A stretch of DNA of 64,000 bases from Chloroflexota bacterium. Its GTDB lineage: Bacteria; Chloroflexota; Chloroflexia; Chloroflexales; Herpetosiphonaceae. Where the stretch lies: assembly GCA_020161265.1 (NCBI GenBank), contig JAIUOC010000010.1, positions 248,001 to 312,000 of the forward strand. The letters run 5' to 3'. Positions 15,186-22,130 of this stretch are shown here, piece after piece. Positions within the stretch are counted from its first letter, which is position 1. The number at the start of each line of letters is the position of its first letter. The notes beneath the pieces are model-generated. The model was given only the letters and a program-made list of their open reading frames with translations, was not told where the DNA came from and did not search any database. The position numbers and the translations under genes are program-made.

Positions 15186-15959
15186 CTAGTATGCTTCGGG
15201 CAAGGCTTCGCCAGTTTCGAGCAAGGTTTTCAAGTTGCTCAGAATCCACGTCCAGCCACCGCTGTTTAGCCCTTGGTAGGTAGCGGTTTCGCCTTGGAAA
15301 TCTTCGTGCACAACTGTCACTTTGGTGATGCCACCAGGCATTGCTTCTAGTTCCCACGTTACTTTGGTTGGCGCATCTTCGTTCATCGGTGGCCAGAGCG
15401 AGTGGTAGGTATGCACTAAGCGATTGGGGGCATCGACCTCAACCACTTGGCCTTCAACAATCGCTGCTCCATTGCTGCGCTGGTAGTTGAAGGCTGAACC
15501 AACCGCTAAATTGGTGTCAACTGTGCAGCCATAATAGTAACGCGTGGTGAACTCTGGCTTGATGATTGCCTCCCAGACCTGTTGCTGTGAGGCTCGGATA
15601 ATGGTTTGATAGACCAGCTTTGGCTTTGCTGCTGTGGTCATGCTACTTCCTCCTTCAAGCGCCATTTTGAGATCAACTAAGGCCATCGCTCGTGCTGCGG
15701 CATATTTGCTGATCCAACGGTCGGAAATGAGCTGAATTGGGACGGGATTAAGATAGTGCAAGCGTTCGCGGCCAACTTTACGGGTGACAATCAGGCTAGC
15801 TTCTTCAAGCACTCGTAAATGTTTCATCACCCCAAAACGGGTCATCGGTAGTGCCGCTTCTAACTCCTTGAGCGTGCGGCCATCGCGCTCAAACAGTAGA
15901 TCAAGCAACTGCCGCCGCGATGGGTCGGCCAAAGCACGAAAGATAAGTTCTTGTTCCAT
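15186..15959 (-). CDS. ArsR-type repressor fused to an AHSA1/SRPBCC domain
   Basis: 257 residues from MEQELIFRALADPSRRQLLDLL at 15959. Residues 1-95 form an ArsR-type winged helix (ALADPSRRQLLDLL, 'MTRFGVMKHLRVLEEASLI' recognition helix); no metal-binding cysteines are present. From about residue 110 an AHSA1/START-like fold follows ('QQVWEAIIKPEFTTRYYYG', 'GWTWILSNLKTLLETG'). In many bacteria these two are separate adjacent genes; here they are one protein. The SRPBCC cavity could bind a hydrophobic ligand that controls the repressor. It probably represses itself through the palindrome in its own promoter. The start matches the expected transcription start, so the mRNA may have no leader. 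Confidence 0.85.
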   Translation of the reverse strand: MEQELIFRALADPSRRQLLDLLFERDGRTLKELEAALPMTRFGVMKHLRVLEEASLIVTRKVGRERLHYLNPVPIQLISDRWISKYAAARAMALVDLKMALEGGSSMTTAAKPKLVYQTIIRASQQQVWEAIIKPEFTTRYYYGCTVDTNLAVGSAFNYQRSNGAAIVEGQVVEVDAPNRLVHTYHSLWPPMNEDAPTKVTWELEAMPGGITKVTVVHEDFQGETATYQGLNSGGWTWILSNLKTLLETGEALPEAY

Positions 15960-15965
15960 AGCTCT

Positions 15966-15995
15966 ATTATATGTGACTAAATAGTCACATGTCAA
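15966..15995 (-). promoter_or_regulatory. Consensus promoter with ArsR-type operator, probably leaderless
   Basis: On the minus strand: TTGACA (15995-15990), 18-base spacer, TATAAT (15971-15966), both perfect consensus boxes. The spacer contains the inverted repeat ATGTGACT-AAAT-AGTCACAT (15971-15990), an ideal site for the ArsR-type repressor encoded downstream. The ATG begins seven bases after the -10 box, where transcription should start. Confidence 0.85.
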
Positions 15996-16112
15996 GGGTT
16001 TTTGAAACATTTGTTTGCAAAAGCTAAATTTGCTACGTGCGATGAGGGAATGATTTGCCGATCGCGCTACAATTGAAGCAATAGCAGGATTGCTTGCTTG
16101 ATGGAGAATTCA

Positions 16113-16682
16113 ATGGCTAAATTGCACCCTGAGCTAACCCCTGAATTGCAGACATTTATCGCCCAACAACCACTATTTTTTGTGGCGAGTGCTCCCTTGG
16201 CAGCCGCTGGCCATGTCAATCTTTCGCCCAAAGGCTTGGATTGCCTGCGTATTCACTCGCCACAACAGGTCGCCTACTTGGATTTAACCGGCAGCGGCAA
16301 TGAAACCTCAGCCCATATTTTGGAAAATGGCCGGATTACCTTGATGTTTTGTGCTTTTGTGGGAGCACCACGGATCTTGCGTTTGTATGGCCGTGGGCGG
16401 GTAATTGTGCCAACGATGGCTGAATGGGAACCCGAGCTAGCGCAGTTTCCGCACTATCCAGGCATTCGCCAAATTGTGTTGGTTGCAGTCGAGCGGGTGC
16501 AAACATCGTGTGGTTTTGGTGTGCCCTTGATGGAGTTGGTTGGGCAGCGCGATACTGCCTTACGTTGGGCTGAGGCCAAGGGCGAACAAGGCCTAGCAAC
16601 GTATCGCGCCGAGAAAAATCTTGCGAGTATTGATGGCTTGCCAACGCACTTGACCGAATATCCAGAACAGGATTTAACTTAG
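16113..16682 (+). CDS. Pyridoxamine 5'-phosphate oxidase-like flavin-binding protein
   Basis: 189 residues from MAKLHPELTPELQTFIAQQ; GGAG is six bases upstream, which favours 16113 over the TTG/ATG codons just before. The 'FFVASAPLAAAGHVNLSPKG' segment, 'VAYLDLTGSGNETSAHIL' and 'ENGRITLMFCAFVGAPRILRLYGRGRV' match the split-barrel PNPOx-like family that binds FMN, in particular the group often annotated as pyridoxamine-phosphate oxidase family. The true substrate is unknown; such proteins often reduce small compounds with F420 or FMN. Its end overlaps the opposite-strand fragment at 16679. Confidence 0.8.
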   Translation: MAKLHPELTPELQTFIAQQPLFFVASAPLAAAGHVNLSPKGLDCLRIHSPQQVAYLDLTGSGNETSAHILENGRITLMFCAFVGAPRILRLYGRGRVIVPTMAEWEPELAQFPHYPGIRQIVLVAVERVQTSCGFGVPLMELVGQRDTALRWAEAKGEQGLATYRAEKNLASIDGLPTHLTEYPEQDLT

Positions 16683-16889
16683 CCAACATAATATAATTTA
16701 TAATAACGATCTCTAATCCGATCGAATTCGATGAAAAATTCACGATTAATCAATTCCGAGGCTAGCGACGTATTTTCAAATAATAAGTACATCATCGCTT
16801 CGGTTTGTTTAGGCATTAAGTAACTATATTTATTTAATATGGCATAAATACTATCTCTGATAGCAATTTGTTGATAATGCAACTATTTT
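16679..16889 (-). pseudogene. 3' fragment of a gene interrupted by the IS256-family element
   Basis: The frame reads HYQQIAIRDSIYAILNKYSYL and ends RDRYYKLYYVG. A stop codon lies in frame right after the insertion end, so it is not joined to the element. Together with the fragment at 18175-18395 it would make a protein with one membrane helix followed by a helical cytosolic domain; both pieces lie on the same strand on either side of the element. Because no target duplication is seen, some bases of the original gene may be missing. Confidence 0.55.
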
Positions 16890-18174
16890 TCTGTAAATTC
16901 CCACGGGTTCCTTGGCGAATCGTCGGCTAGGCGTTGTCGTCCATGGTCAGGTAGGTTCGTCCGGTTTCCCACTCCTCGCTGACTTCCATCACGAGCGCAC
17001 TCACCAACCGAAGACATGCAGCCTCGTTGGGAAATACCCCCACCACCCGCGTTCGGCGGCGCAGTTCCTTGTTCAGCCGTTCCACCCCATTCGTGGTTCG
17101 GAGCAATCGCCGATGGGCGGCAGGAAAGCCAAAGACCGTCAAGCCTTCCGGAATCGCCGTTTCCAGCCAGGTGCTCAATTTCGGCGCGGATTGGGCATAT
17201 TTTTGCACGGTTTTCGCCAGCAGGGTGGTGGCTTCATGCTGATTCAACGCGGTGAAGATCGCGCGAATATCCGCAGCGACCTCCGCACGCATGGCTTGCC
17301 GTGGCAGATACGCGCCCGCATTCTGTTGGAGGTGGAATTGGCATCGCTGCCATGGCACACCGCCCAACACCGCTCGCCGTGCCTGCTGAAGTCCCGCATG
17401 CGCATCACTCACCACGAGCTGGACACCCGTCATCCCGCGTTCCACCAAGCCCTGCAAGAAGCTGCGCCAGTGGGCTTCCTGCTCACTCAACGCAACCGAT
17501 ACGCCCAAGACCAGGCGTTTGCCATAGGTATCCACGCCCGTGGCGATCAAGACCGCCGCGTCGCGCACCCGGCCATCCTGCCGGACTTTTTCGTAGCGGG
17601 CATCCAAATACACATACCGGGTTTCGGGAAGTGGGCGGGTGCGCCACTGCTCCAGCACCCCATCAAGCTGTGCCGCCGCCCGACTGACCTGCATGGAGGT
17701 CAATTCGACCCCACAGAGCTGTTCAGTAATGGCCGCAACTTTGCGGGTGGAAACCCCTTGGACGTACATCTCAGCCAAGGCCAAGGTCAGCGCTCGTTCA
17801 CTGCGAAGGCCGCGCTCCAAGGCGCTGGGATAGAAGCCGCCACCGCGCACTTGGGGAATGGCCAAGTCAAGCTGGCCAACACGGGTGGTCAGGGTTTTGG
17901 GTTTGTAGCCATTGGCATAGCCACGGCGCTCGTCCGTCCGTTCATAGCGGCTTGCCCCAAGAAATTGTTGGCGTTCCGCTTCCATCGCGGTGTTGAGCAG
18001 CACGCGCAGCAACTCTGGCAGGGCATCCAACCCCTGGCTGGTTAAATGTTCCAACACGGTATCGGATAGGGTACAATGCGATTGGGTGGTCATGGTGGTG
18101 CTCCTTGTGTTTGTGGTTATTCCAAGGATACCCCATGGCCATCTGCGGTTAAGCAGGCGCATTGAATTTACAGA
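16890..18174 (-). mobile_element. IS256-family insertion sequence
   Basis: Terminal inverted repeats TCTGTAAATTC (16890-16900) and GAATTTACAGA (18164-18174) flank a single transposase gene of the mutator/IS256 type. The length of about 1.28 kb is normal for the family. IS256 elements usually leave an 8-9 bp target duplication; the flanks (CTATTTTT on the left, ACAGATGA on the right) do not match, so a deletion or recombination followed insertion. Confidence 0.85.
16927..18093 (-). CDS. IS256-family (mutator-type) transposase
   Basis: 388 residues from MTTQSHCTLSDTVLEHL at 18093 (GGAG seven bases upstream). The catalytic DDE triad is visible: Asp in 'YVYLDARYEKV', Asp in 'LVVSDAHAGLQQAR' and Glu in 'TNGVERLNKELRRR'. 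The mutator signature 'GVPWQRCQFHLQQN' and 'EYRRGYANGYKPK'-like N-terminal region (here ERRGYANGYKPK) are present. It cuts and joins the element's ends to move it. The frame is intact, so the element may be active. Confidence 0.92.
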   Translation of the reverse strand: MTTQSHCTLSDTVLEHLTSQGLDALPELLRVLLNTAMEAERQQFLGASRYERTDERRGYANGYKPKTLTTRVGQLDLAIPQVRGGGFYPSALERGLRSERALTLALAEMYVQGVSTRKVAAITEQLCGVELTSMQVSRAAAQLDGVLEQWRTRPLPETRYVYLDARYEKVRQDGRVRDAAVLIATGVDTYGKRLVLGVSVALSEQEAHWRSFLQGLVERGMTGVQLVVSDAHAGLQQARRAVLGGVPWQRCQFHLQQNAGAYLPRQAMRAEVAADIRAIFTALNQHEATTLLAKTVQKYAQSAPKLSTWLETAIPEGLTVFGFPAAHRRLLRTTNGVERLNKELRRRTRVVGVFPNEAACLRLVSALVMEVSEEWETGRTYLTMDDNA

Positions 18175-18395
18175 ACAGATGATACACTATCAATTTGTTG
18201 CTCAATATCAGTTGCCGTAATATAGCGTTGAATCTGATGTGCTAGAGGGCTATAAACATACTCTAGTTGATTCTGTAAAAATATTCTTCGCAATTGGTTG
18301 ATCTCATTTTTACGGGCAACTACAACATCACGCATAATAAAAACTATGAACGTACTAGATAATCCGATTAGTGCAGCTATAATTACGTTATTCAT
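18175..18395 (-). pseudogene. 5' fragment of the gene interrupted by the IS element
   Basis: From MNNVIIAALIGLSSTFIVFI at 18395 (GGAGG seven bases upstream) the frame encodes one membrane helix and a cytosolic helix ('NEINQLRRIFLQNQLEYVYSPL'), then runs into the inverted repeat of the IS, whose CTG TAA ends it. The normal C-terminal part is the fragment at 16679-16889. No known family recognised; 'NQLEYVYSPLAHQI' may help to find intact relatives. Confidence 0.6.
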
Positions 18396-18408
18396 AGCTA
18401 TTCCTCCA

Positions 18409-18443
18409 GCTATGCGTTCTAGGTATACTCTAGAACGCATAGC
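18409..18443 (-). promoter_or_regulatory. Perfect 14-bp hairpin just before a ribosome-binding site
   Basis: GCTATGCGTTCTAG (18409-18422) and CTAGAACGCATAGC (18430-18443) pair perfectly around a seven-base loop. On the minus strand the stem is followed directly by TGGAGGAATAGCT and the ATG of the interrupted membrane-protein gene. There is no T-run, so a processing or translation-control hairpin fits better than a terminator. Confidence 0.55.
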
Positions 18444-18464
18444 ACGATTTACGTTGGGTTTAAT

Positions 18465-18767
18465 CTACGAAGTATAGATTTTCTCATAGCATGCCAAGGG
18501 ATCAAGATTTACTTCATTGTAAATTAATCCTTGACAAGGAAATAACGTGCTTAACTCTGATGAATTTGGGAGATCATCTTGAAATTCAGCTTCGAAATAA
18601 TCTTCTAGAGGCACACTTTGAAGCTGAAAATCCGATTCCACCCATCCATAACACTGAACTATAAATCGCTTATCGGCAGGGGTTAGTTGTTCAAGCTCCT
18701 CGGGCGAAAATAATAAAACGAAAAGATCCCCTACACATTCCCGAGCGATTCTTTTATTCGATTCCAT
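18465..18767 (-). CDS. Unknown small acidic protein
   Basis: 100 residues, MESNKRIARECVGDLFVLLF, with AGGAG eight bases upstream. Mainly acidic and helical in the first half ('SPEELEQLTPADKRFIVQCYG'), with loops in the second half. Lies between the sigma factor gene and the IS-disrupted gene on the same strand; the three may have formed one operon. No family recognised. Confidence 0.6.
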   Translation of the reverse strand: MESNKRIARECVGDLFVLLFSPEELEQLTPADKRFIVQCYGWVESDFQLQSVPLEDYFEAEFQDDLPNSSELSTLFPCQGLIYNEVNLDPLACYEKIYTS

Positions 18768-18894
18768 ACGGTAATCTCCTGCTAAAAGGCTAGATTAACT
18801 CAATACACACCATCGTGTACTTCTCTGCTATACCGTTGTAGAGAGAAGAAACTGGCAACATGCCGTGGCCACCAGTTCCTTAATCTATACCCGA

Positions 18895-19437
18895 TTATGA
18901 GCCATTGCGAAGTTTGGCATAAGCGCGACTTAATTGCTGCCGCACAGTCGATTCTTGAATGCCACATTCAGCAGCAATATCGGCAATCGTGAGACATTGA
19001 TAATAAAAAGCAATCACGACAAAGCGTTCTTGAGGCGTTAGTTTGGCTTTGGCAAATTGCTCTTCCATTGCCAAACTAGGTTGTTGATTATGAAATGGTT
19101 GTTGTTCAGTTACCGTTTCAGGAACATCAAGATCAGGATTGAAGCGGGTAGTATATCCATGGCTCATAAGGAAATTCTTTGCTTCATAGTGCACATGCAT
19201 GCTCACAAATGTGTGAATTTTTGCAATATCGGGATTGAAGCGACTTCCTCGGTCTAAGGCACGGATAAAGCCATTGTTAATGATATCATCCAAATCTTCT
19301 TCTACGATCCATGGATAAAGTTTATGTAGATGCATTTTTAAGGGTGTATGAAAGTGGATTCTGAAACATTCAAGCACCCGTGGGTTTTGCTGTTGGAGCA
19401 GGATAACGACATAGCTACACGCATTGGACAAACTCAT
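18895..19437 (-). CDS. RNA polymerase sigma factor (sigma-70 family, ECF-like)
   Basis: 180 residues from MSLSNACSYVVILLQQQ at 19437 (AGGAG six bases upstream). Region 2 is visible as 'YPWIVEEDLDDIINNGFIRALDR' and 'FNPDIAKIHTFVSMHVHYEAKNFL'; region 4 as 'KLTPQERFVVIAFYYQCLTIADIAAECGI' (shown as parts) with the helix-turn-helix 'TIADIAAECGIQESTVRQQL' recognising the -35 box. It would direct RNA polymerase to a special set of promoters, perhaps including the small genes downstream. No anti-sigma factor gene is recognisable next to it. Confidence 0.85.
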   Translation of the reverse strand: MSLSNACSYVVILLQQQNPRVLECFRIHFHTPLKMHLHKLYPWIVEEDLDDIINNGFIRALDRGSRFNPDIAKIHTFVSMHVHYEAKNFLMSHGYTTRFNPDLDVPETVTEQQPFHNQQPSLAMEEQFAKAKLTPQERFVVIAFYYQCLTIADIAAECGIQESTVRQQLSRAYAKLRNGS

Positions 19438-19858
19438 ATAATGCTCCTTGTTGGACACTAACAAACTACGAACTATTCATTGATAACGCCTCCAAATTGC
19501 TACAAAACCTAAAATTGGCGGAATGTAAGTACCATGTCAGGCTGGAAGTACCGCCAGATGCTTTACTGCTATACGAACCTCCTTATGCTTGTCAATGCTG
19601 CCAATGTAACTGTGAGGATCTTCTGCTTCTTATAGATATATCAGTCCCGATATTGCATGCAAAAAAGCTATTCACATTGCATCTAATTAAAATTAAGAGG
19701 ATCAAACCTCTGCTTCTGCATTTTGTGTCCATTATTTTGTAATGGACACAAAATGTTTCAATTGCGGCTCCGTTTAATCCCACTAATAAGATTGAATTTT
19801 ATTACCTGTTCTGTTAGGTTTAGCCTATGCTCATAAATCACATAGCCCCGGGGGGTTA
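19438..19858. other. Intergenic region with one strong hairpin
   Basis: About 420 bases between the divergent sigma factor gene and the coiled-coil protein gene. The only ORF inside (81 codons, plus strand) has unnatural Leu/Cys/Pro composition and no ribosome site. The hairpin at 19719-19755 is the one clear structure. Confidence 0.5.
19719..19755. promoter_or_regulatory. Perfect 16-bp inverted repeat (hairpin or operator)
   Basis: CATTTTGTGTCCATTA (19719-19734) and its exact complement (19740-19755) surround TTTTG. It is AT-rich, symmetrical and has no T-run, so it could be a protein-binding site or a terminator remnant upstream of the gene at 19859. Confidence 0.6.
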
Positions 19859-20239
19859 ATGACCGAGACAGCCCATCTTCAAGAACAATTGAATATCTAT
19901 CAGCAACAGTTGAATCGGCTCGATCAGCAGATTGCCAATTTTGGCGGCATGCGTTCGGCTCCACTGCATTTGATCAGTCAACATGAAGCACTGGCCCAAC
20001 AAATTCGCGAGTTACAGGCTAAATTACCAGCATCTAATCCAAATCCAAGCCAGCAATTGCAACATGTCCAAAGTGTATTAGCAACCTATCAGCAGCAATT
20101 ACAACGATTGGAGTTGCAAATTGCTCATTTTGGCGGTCGCCAACGTGCCCCGTTAGACGTGATCAGCCAGCATGAAGCCACAACTCGTCAGATCAACGAG
20201 CTTGAAGCCACAATTGCCCAACTTGCGACTCCGCAGTAA
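19859..20239 (+). CDS. Coiled-coil protein made of two copies of a helical-hairpin repeat
   Basis: 126 residues with an internal duplication. Copy 1 (about residues 12-54) and copy 2 (about 76-118) share 'YQQQLNRLDQQIANFGG' / 'YQQQLQRLELQIAHFGG' and 'APLHLISQHEALAQQI' / 'APLDVISQHEATTRQI'. The pattern Y-x3-L-x2-L-x2-Q-x-A-x(2)-G-x(4)-P-x(5)-[QE]-x(6)-I is like the short N-terminal module found on many Chloroflexota STAND, TPR, CHAT and WD40 proteins, where it is thought to mediate homotypic interaction (my recollection). Here the module stands alone and doubled. GGGGGG lies close before the ATG. Confidence 0.7.
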   Translation: MTETAHLQEQLNIYQQQLNRLDQQIANFGGMRSAPLHLISQHEALAQQIRELQAKLPASNPNPSQQLQHVQSVLATYQQQLQRLELQIAHFGGRQRAPLDVISQHEATTRQINELEATIAQLATPQ

Positions 20240-20245
20240 AAGCCA

Positions 20246-20276
20246 AGCCCGCAAATCAAACCATGATTTGCGGGCT
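20246..20276. terminator. Bidirectional terminator between convergent genes
   Basis: A perfect 13-bp stem, AGCCCGCAAATCA / TGATTTGCGGGCT, with a five-base loop, lies between the converging stops at 20239 and 20283. A T-rich stretch follows on the plus strand. Confidence 0.85.
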
Positions 20277-20282
20277 GTTGGT

Positions 20283-21044
20283 TTATTTGGGGCTAATCGT
20301 CCAATCGCCATCGGCCTGCACATCCCACAAGCATGGGCCTTCGGAGAATTTGACAATCGCTGAGCCAGCAACCGTGCCAATCTCGTTTTGGGCGTAATCC
20401 ATGCCGCCTTGGCAAGTCACTTGCACGATAAAATTACTATCGCCATTGTGGGTGAAATTGAAGGGAATTGGCCCTTCTTGGTTAGGCATAAACAGGCCAC
20501 TGACCTGATCGCCAGTGCCACTTAGTCCATCGGCGGCGCTAGCTTCCAAGCCAATTGGCACAATTTCGGCTGTCCACTCGCCATCGGCATCAATTTCTAA
20601 AAATGTACTGCTATCGCCATACAACACTCGCGAACCAGCGTAACGCCCAATTTCGTTGACCAAATAGCTTTCATCGCCCTCAGCGTTATAAGCTTTGACA
20701 ATGAAGTTACGTCGCCCAGTATGGGTCAATTTAATGATGCTGACTGCACTAGGTGGCATAAATGCATCAGTCACGGTTTGGCCCACACCGCTCAGCACAA
20801 CTGGCTCAGGAATTGGCGTGGCGGTCGCGGTTGGCCGTGGCGTGCGAGTTGGCTTGGGCTTAGCGGTCGGGCGTGGTGTGTTAGTTGGCCGTGGCGTGCG
20901 CGTCGGTTTGGCCGTTGGCTCATCGGTTGGCTCAGTCTGGGCTACTTGAGCCACACTCGCCGCCGATTCGATTTGTTGCCCAGTTGTTTGACCACAAGCC
21001 AGCAATAGCAAACTGATCAGCATAAAACCAAGAAAACGTTGCAT
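20283..21044 (-). CDS. Lipoprotein with Thr/Pro-rich linker and repeated beta domain
   Basis: 253 residues. Signal peptide MQRFLGFMLISLLLLACG with lipobox LLAC (Cys 17) for lipidation; then a Thr/Pro/Arg linker of PTRTPRPT-type repeats (about residues 38-78), typical of surface proteins in Chloroflexota. Two similar C-terminal domains follow (about 85-165 and 170-253), each with 'FMP', 'T/HTGxxNFIVxx' and 'NEIGxxAGSxxx' and an ending like 'DADGEWT' / 'QADGDWT'. The module resembles small cell-surface beta domains; function unknown. Probably displayed on the outside of the cell membrane. Confidence 0.85.
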   Translation of the reverse strand: MQRFLGFMLISLLLLACGQTTGQQIESAASVAQVAQTEPTDEPTAKPTRTPRPTNTPRPTAKPKPTRTPRPTATATPIPEPVVLSGVGQTVTDAFMPPSAVSIIKLTHTGRRNFIVKAYNAEGDESYLVNEIGRYAGSRVLYGDSSTFLEIDADGEWTAEIVPIGLEASAADGLSGTGDQVSGLFMPNQEGPIPFNFTHNGDSNFIVQVTCQGGMDYAQNEIGTVAGSAIVKFSEGPCLWDVQADGDWTISPK

Positions 21045-21116
21045 CGATGAACTCCTTCAATACTTCAACTGATTGTTGGAGTTACTTTAGCAACACTCTA
21101 GGGCACAAATGTGGAT

Positions 21117-22088
21117 TTAATCGTTACGATAGATATGCTCGTAATGCCATTTGAGTGCAATCGGATCAGGATATAAGTGCACTTGATTTGGCAATTGGAT
21201 TGATTGGCGGGCGAATGCGAGCAGCGCTTGGTTAGCAGGTGGTTGATCATCGACAAGCGGTGAAATTTGCACTTTGTAGATTGGCGTGATCGTCAATAAG
21301 CCTTGATCGAATACCCAATGATGCAATCCACACAACGCAATCCCATTGCGCGGATCATCGTTATAACTCCGGCTCCACGGAATGATATGAGCCGCCTCGG
21401 CTGCACTCCGCCCCTCAGGAGTAATAATTCGGATGCCACAAATGGCACAGCAATAATCATAACTAGGCACGACAATTTGGCGAAATGCGCTAGAACGTAC
21501 TTCAACTTGGTATGGCGCATCAGTTGCGGGAATTTCGCGAAACGTGCGCTGGCTTTGCTGAATTAACAGTTTGCCATAGTCGAAAATCTCAGTATTGATT
21601 TGAGCAATCATGCCGAGGGCTGGCCATAATTCCGGCGTAAAATACTGTTGAATCAAGCTTTGGCGAAGTTGTTCGCGGGCAAATGGCTGTTGCAACAACT
21701 CAAATAATGCTTGATCAAGCGTTGCCCCAAGCACAAGTTGATTTAATTGGCCGATTGTTTTGATATTTTGTGCATCTGCCAATCGTTGCTGCATGCCTGG
21801 TTGTGCTTGCAAATGCCAAAATCCCTCGCTTTTGAGATAGAAAAATGGCTGAATCGGATTGGCAAACTTCGTCGAATCAAAAATAATCCGCCAATATCGG
21901 TCAAAGGTTTCAAGCAAAAGCTCCGAATACTCGATAAAATTATGAGTGAGTGTGCCAACTGCAATCAAGTCGCTGACCGCAAGGAGCATCAATGGTTTAT
22001 AGGGTGCTCGAAAGTGAGTGCTTTCAGGCCAAGTTTGCGATGGCGATAGCTTAAGTTTTTCGAAGGCCCGCTGATATTGTACAAGCAT
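21117..22088 (-). CDS. HNH endonuclease of the restriction type
   Basis: 323 residues from MLVQYQRAFEKLKL at 22088 (GGGAG five bases upstream). The C-terminal third holds a complete HNH site: zinc ligands in 'CCAICGI' and 'ALCGLHHWVFD', catalytic His in 'AAHIIPWSRSYNDDP' and Asn in 'RNGIALC'. The N-terminal two thirds is a separate helical/beta domain beginning 'FRAPYKPLMLLAVSDLI', as in stand-alone HNH restriction enzymes that often act on modified DNA. No methyltransferase is adjacent, which is consistent with a modification-dependent enzyme. Confidence 0.82.
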   Translation of the reverse strand: MLVQYQRAFEKLKLSPSQTWPESTHFRAPYKPLMLLAVSDLIAVGTLTHNFIEYSELLLETFDRYWRIIFDSTKFANPIQPFFYLKSEGFWHLQAQPGMQQRLADAQNIKTIGQLNQLVLGATLDQALFELLQQPFAREQLRQSLIQQYFTPELWPALGMIAQINTEIFDYGKLLIQQSQRTFREIPATDAPYQVEVRSSAFRQIVVPSYDYCCAICGIRIITPEGRSAAEAAHIIPWSRSYNDDPRNGIALCGLHHWVFDQGLLTITPIYKVQISPLVDDQPPANQALLAFARQSIQLPNQVHLYPDPIALKWHYEHIYRND

Positions 22089-22130
22089 ACATACTCCCAA
22101 AGCTCTAAAATCTCTATTTGAGGAATTACT

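Noticed and set aside
17000..17100. Possible CRISPR or tRNA elsewhere in the window
   Set aside because: I looked for regularly spaced direct repeats and cloverleaf-like sequence near the phage module and IS and saw none; the only tandem repeats are the short ones at 42.1-42.3 kb.
16912..18045. Plus-strand ORF of 377 codons opposite the transposase
   Set aside because: Low-order His/Arg/Gly/Gln composition and full overlap with an intact IS256-family transposase with DDE motifs.
19497..19742. Plus-strand ORF of 81 codons with several cysteines (YACQCCQCNCE)
   Set aside because: The cysteines are irregularly spaced, no ribosome site is present, and the end is AT-rich intergenic sequence leading into a hairpin.
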